Source: Methanobacteriota archaeon
Lineage (GTDB): Archaea > Thermoplasmatota > Poseidoniia > Poseidoniales > Thalassarchaeaceae
Length of the DNA stretch: 64,000 nt
Assembly (NCBI GenBank): GCA_002718995.2
Contig: PBGL02000012.1
Coordinates: 20,679-84,678, forward strand
Direction: 5' to 3'
Shown here: piece by piece, positions 62,102-64,000 of the stretch
Position numbering within the stretch: the first letter of the stretch is position 1
Layout of the letters: each line of letters starts with the position of its first letter
Notes under the pieces: generated by a model
Told to the model about the DNA's origin: nothing
The model's database searches: none
Seen by the model: the letters and a program-made list of their open reading frames with translations, nothing else
Made by a program: the position numbers and the translations under genes

Positions 62102-62512
62102 ATGATGTCTGAGAAGAGGAAAGTCACTGTGGACGGGGATGATTACGAAGTCAAGATAGAGAGGGAGGGGGACCTCTGGAAGGTCGAAGTCGGAGGCAAG
62201 GAGTTCTCAATTACTTTAGAGGGGGATTCGGGTCAGGGCACGACTCCAAGGAAACCCCGAGGGAGTAGGAAGGGGGTTGTCTCGGGAGTTGTTTCTTCGC
62301 CCATACCTGGAAAAATCGTTTCGATCAGCCAAGCTGTCGGAGAGGTTGTAGACGAGGGGGATGTACTGATGGTACTAGAAGCAATGAAAATGCAAAATGA
62401 GATTCAAGCCCCCATAAGTGGCAGGATAGTTGAATTGAATTGCTCTCCGGGAGAGACGATAGAGGCCAATGCACCCCTGATTGTGATAGATCCTGTGGCC
62501 GAGGGCAGTTAG
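62102..62512 (+). CDS. biotin carboxyl carrier protein
   Basis: The 136-residue protein ends with a biotinyl domain: SPIPGKIVSI, VLEAMKMQNEIQAPISG with the biotin-accepting Lys of EAMKM, and ETIEANAPLIVID. Residues 1-60 form the N-terminal segment of the carrier, with a Gly/Pro/Arg linker. GAGGTGA, which overlaps the previous stop, gives the ribosome site for ATG 62102; an ATG follows directly. It is the substrate of the biotin ligase half of the fusion protein at 47986. Confidence 0.94.
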   Translation: MMSEKRKVTVDGDDYEVKIEREGDLWKVEVGGKEFSITLEGDSGQGTTPRKPRGSRKGVVSGVVSSPIPGKIVSISQAVGEVVDEGDVLMVLEAMKMQNEIQAPISGRIVELNCSPGETIEANAPLIVIDPVAEGS

Positions 62513-62549
62513 CAGAGAGTTTCAATAATGAGAGGGGGGAGGGAGTATC

Positions 62550-62780
62550 GTGCCGAACTGTGACTATCCTGGTTGTAAGGAAGAGGGAGAGACAATCAGT
62601 AGGTTGTCGCCCGAAGGTTTCCTTGTCGCCACGGGTAACAAAGCATATTCTTTCAGGGAGGCTTACAAGAGGTTTCACTATTGTGCGGGGTGTCATGATG
62701 AATTGATGAAGTCGGTTTGGAATAGAGTTAGATCGACAGATGGTAAAGACGATGATCACGTCGCCCCAACTGCAATATGA
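62550..62780 (+). CDS. small Cys-rich protein, possible zinc binder
   Basis: The 76-residue protein begins with GTG (VPNCDYPGCKEEGE) after a GGGGGGAGGGAG ribosome site, and has a second Cys pair in HYCAGCHDELMKS. Four Cys (3, 8, 44, 47 approx.) could bind zinc. No family known to me. It follows the biotin carrier by 37 bp and converges with aIF6, with stops adjacent. Confidence 0.58.
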   Translation: MPNCDYPGCKEEGETISRLSPEGFLVATGNKAYSFREAYKRFHYCAGCHDELMKSVWNRVRSTDGKDDDHVAPTAI

Positions 62781-63449
62781 CTAGATTAGTCCTAGAGCGT
62801 CTTCAATCCTGTTCAATTCCGGCCCGGTTGATCCTTCTCCCACCATGGCATGATTATCACTAGCTGTACATCCAGCACCTACAAATGGAGAGCCAAAGCT
62901 TACGGTACCTACCATCAGTGGAACGCCTAAAGCATCCTGAATTACGCTGGCCTCATCAGAGGAAATATCAGGATGTGCCAGAACACCCTTTGAATTTGCA
63001 ACTAACATGCTACCAACCGTGTCATGGCCTGCCACCTTACTCCTGACCGCATTGACACCCAACACCTCTCCTATCATCTCCAAACCATTAGGCCCGGGAG
63101 GGATAACAGGGCTGACCACTGCACCAACATCGTTGCATTCAACTAAATTTCCTGCGGCATTGACTCCACTCTGCATGACGACTACGTCTCCGAAGCTGGT
63201 TAGTTCATCTAGTTCATCCTCTGTAGCTATATCAGCAACAGCGATTCCCTTTCTATTCCCCTTCAGCAAGCTTCCTATCAATGAGGACCCCCCTACCATG
63301 AATGGGTGCATTTCCAATTCAAATGTGGATTCTAGCTCATGAATAGCTTCGTTACTGAGAGAATGGGGATGAAACAAAATGTCACCAACTACCGAGAGGT
63401 AAACGCCCACTTGACTGTGGCCCAGAATGTCTCCTGTAGAGATTCCCAT
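62781..63449 (-). CDS. eif6: translation initiation factor aIF6
   Basis: Binds the large ribosomal subunit and prevents premature joining. The 222-residue pentein-fold protein has repeated beta-alpha units with family phrases such as GNRKGIAVADIATEDEL, VVSPVIPPGPNGLEMIGEVLG and NSKGVLAHPDISSDEASVI. Length is typical (about 220). GAGGG lies seven bases before the ATG. It is transcribed downstream of the 5S rRNA on the same strand. Confidence 0.96.
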   Translation of the reverse strand: MGISTGDILGHSQVGVYLSVVGDILFHPHSLSNEAIHELESTFELEMHPFMVGGSSLIGSLLKGNRKGIAVADIATEDELDELTSFGDVVVMQSGVNAAGNLVECNDVGAVVSPVIPPGPNGLEMIGEVLGVNAVRSKVAGHDTVGSMLVANSKGVLAHPDISSDEASVIQDALGVPLMVGTVSFGSPFVGAGCTASDNHAMVGEGSTGPELNRIEDALGLI

Positions 63450-63510
63450 AATGATCCCTCAAATTCCTGACCACTCTAGGACTTGTGATTGTTACTGATG
63501 TTTTGCGGGG

Positions 63511-63543
63511 CCCAGGGCGCCTCGCTGGGCGAGACGCCCTGGG
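63511..63543 (-). other. strong GC-rich hairpin downstream of 5S rRNA
   Basis: The arms CCCAGGGCG and CGCCCTGGG, with an inner CTCGC/GCGAG pairing and a short loop, form a near-perfect stem. It lies 13 bases downstream of the 5S 3' end in the transcribed strand. It could be an RNA-processing stem or a terminator; no T-run follows it on the minus strand, which argues against an intrinsic terminator. Confidence 0.6.
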
Positions 63544-63555
63544 GTGAAAGAAGAA

Positions 63556-63673
63556 GGCACAGCGACGAACGTTCCCGTGGGCTCTCGCACCACAGTACAG
63601 GAATCGACGCAGATGGGCTTGACTTCCGGGTTCGAAATGGGACCGGGTATTTCCCCATCGCTATGGCCGTGCA
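63556..63673 (-). rRNA. 5S ribosomal RNA
   Basis: The minus strand reads GCACGGCCATAGCG, then GGGGAAATACCCGGTCCCAT, TTCGAACCCGGAAGTCAAGC and a closing GTTCGTCGCTGTGC, the classic 5S pattern. Helix I is formed by GCACGGC with GCTGTGC, which sets the limits at about 118 nt. The ends may be off by a base or two. Confidence 0.9.
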
Positions 63674-63744
63674 CAACTTTCTTTCGAATGTGAATTGATA
63701 TGCTTGATTGAACAGAGGCCCATACAGGGCTTAGTATGTGAATT

Positions 63745-64000
63745 CTTGATGCTCGGGGGATTAGTGCAGCTGGGCTGAACACCTCGGTCGAAACCTCGGT
63801 GCTTACACCCGCTGTCTATCAATCTCGTCTTTTACGAGTCCCCTGAGGTGCCTCGTCTTTCGGGCGACTTCGAGCTTAGATGCTTTCAGCTCTTATCCGC
63901 TAGGGCGTGGCTGCCCAGCATTGCCTTATCAGACAACTGGTAAACTAGTGGCCCCGAGCCCTCGTTCCTCTCGTACTGAAGGACCCCTTCCATCAAGCAA
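63745..64000 (-). rRNA. 23S ribosomal RNA, 3' end (partial)
   Basis: On the minus strand the segment includes AGTACGAGAGGAACGAGGG (the sarcin-ricin-adjacent domain VI region), ACTGGTTTACCAG-like pairing, GATAAGAGCTGAAAGCATC and AAGCTCGAAGTCGCCC, all highly conserved near the 23S 3' end. The gene continues past the right edge. The 3' end is placed at about 63745 by similarity and could shift about 10 bases. The spacer to 5S is about 70 bp and has no tRNA. Confidence 0.93.

Noticed and set aside
60345..62512. Complete propionyl-CoA carboxylase operon
   Set aside because: Carboxyltransferase and biotin carrier are present, but no ATP-grasp biotin carboxylase frame exists nearby, so the complex cannot be complete from this window alone.
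63511..63543. Intrinsic terminator after 5S rRNA
   Set aside because: The hairpin is strong, but no T-run follows it on the transcribed strand, and archaeal termination does not rely on hairpins. Recorded as an unassigned stem instead.
1..64000. Mobile elements, prophage or CRISPR arrays
   Set aside because: I saw no transposase, integrase, phage structural gene, direct repeat array or Cas gene. Genes are dense and housekeeping in character throughout.

Overview
The window is archaeal and most likely from a marine Thermoplasmatota lineage, probably Marine Group II (Candidatus Poseidoniales) or a close relative. This is inferred from gene content, not from a search. Archaeal markers are the RNA polymerase operon rpoH-rpoB-rpoA1-rpoA2 with unsplit B and split A, eL30, eS1, aIF6, the proteasome beta subunit, the termination factor FttA (aCPSF1), tRNA-splicing endonuclease, ZPR1, a Pop5-like RNase P protein, SepF and a divergent FtsZ. 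An aerobic heterotroph is suggested by a Rieske/cytochrome b complex, a proton-translocating transhydrogenase, malate dehydrogenase, propionyl/methylmalonyl-CoA enzymes and several secreted proteins, including an M6 peptidase and an Asp-box lipoprotein. Coding density is very high, with no gap near 300 bp that lacks a gene. I saw no insertion sequence, prophage or CRISPR array.

Layout. 1-13 kb: partial Xaa-Pro aminopeptidase, PKD-like surface protein, PfkB/RfaE-type kinase, tRNA endonuclease, M6 peptidase, TatC, a CxCH surface protein, the three-gene transhydrogenase, malate dehydrogenase and a Nudix hydrolase. 13-24 kb: tRNA-Pro, zinc-ribbon protein, FttA, proteasome beta, SepF, ZPR1, TrpRS, a saccharopine-dehydrogenase-like protein, a PlsC-type acyltransferase, ThyA, DHFR and a DoxX-like protein. 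24-38 kb: Asp-box lipoprotein, MazG-like, nucleoside phosphorylase, eS1 with a SAP tail, ferredoxin, PdxS, and a block of four coiled-coil proteins around an operon holding a DtxR-like regulator and a membrane protein with cytoplasmic zinc ribbons. 38-48 kb: eL30, the RNA polymerase operon and tRNA-Lys. 48-57 kb: a methyltransferase-biotin ligase fusion, Pop5-like, FtsZ-like and TPR proteins, then the respiratory operon. 57-64 kb: O6-alkylguanine-DNA methyltransferase, membrane-anchored winged helix, dolichol-kinase-like protein, MeaB, B12-binding mutase subunit, carboxyltransferase and biotin carrier, aIF6, 5S rRNA and the 3' end of 23S rRNA.

The most unusual features are four. (1) A respiratory operon has its cytochrome b C-terminal half fused to an HdrD-like two-cluster ferredoxin and CCG module. 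It has no cytochrome c1 gene but includes a CxCH surface protein whose paralogue lies 43 kb away beside TatC and transhydrogenase. (2) The same N-terminal extension, a helical domain plus an Arg-rich linker, is present on two different RNA polymerase subunits, A'' and H. (3) A HemK-like methyltransferase is fused to a biotin-protein ligase, in a genome region that also encodes biotin-dependent carboxylase parts. (4) An eS1 ribosomal protein has an acidic linker and a C-terminal SAP domain.

Expression signals: operon-internal genes often carry strong Shine-Dalgarno sequences of the GAGGTGA type, and several junctions place the upstream stop codon inside that sequence. First genes often have no Shine-Dalgarno and may be leaderless.
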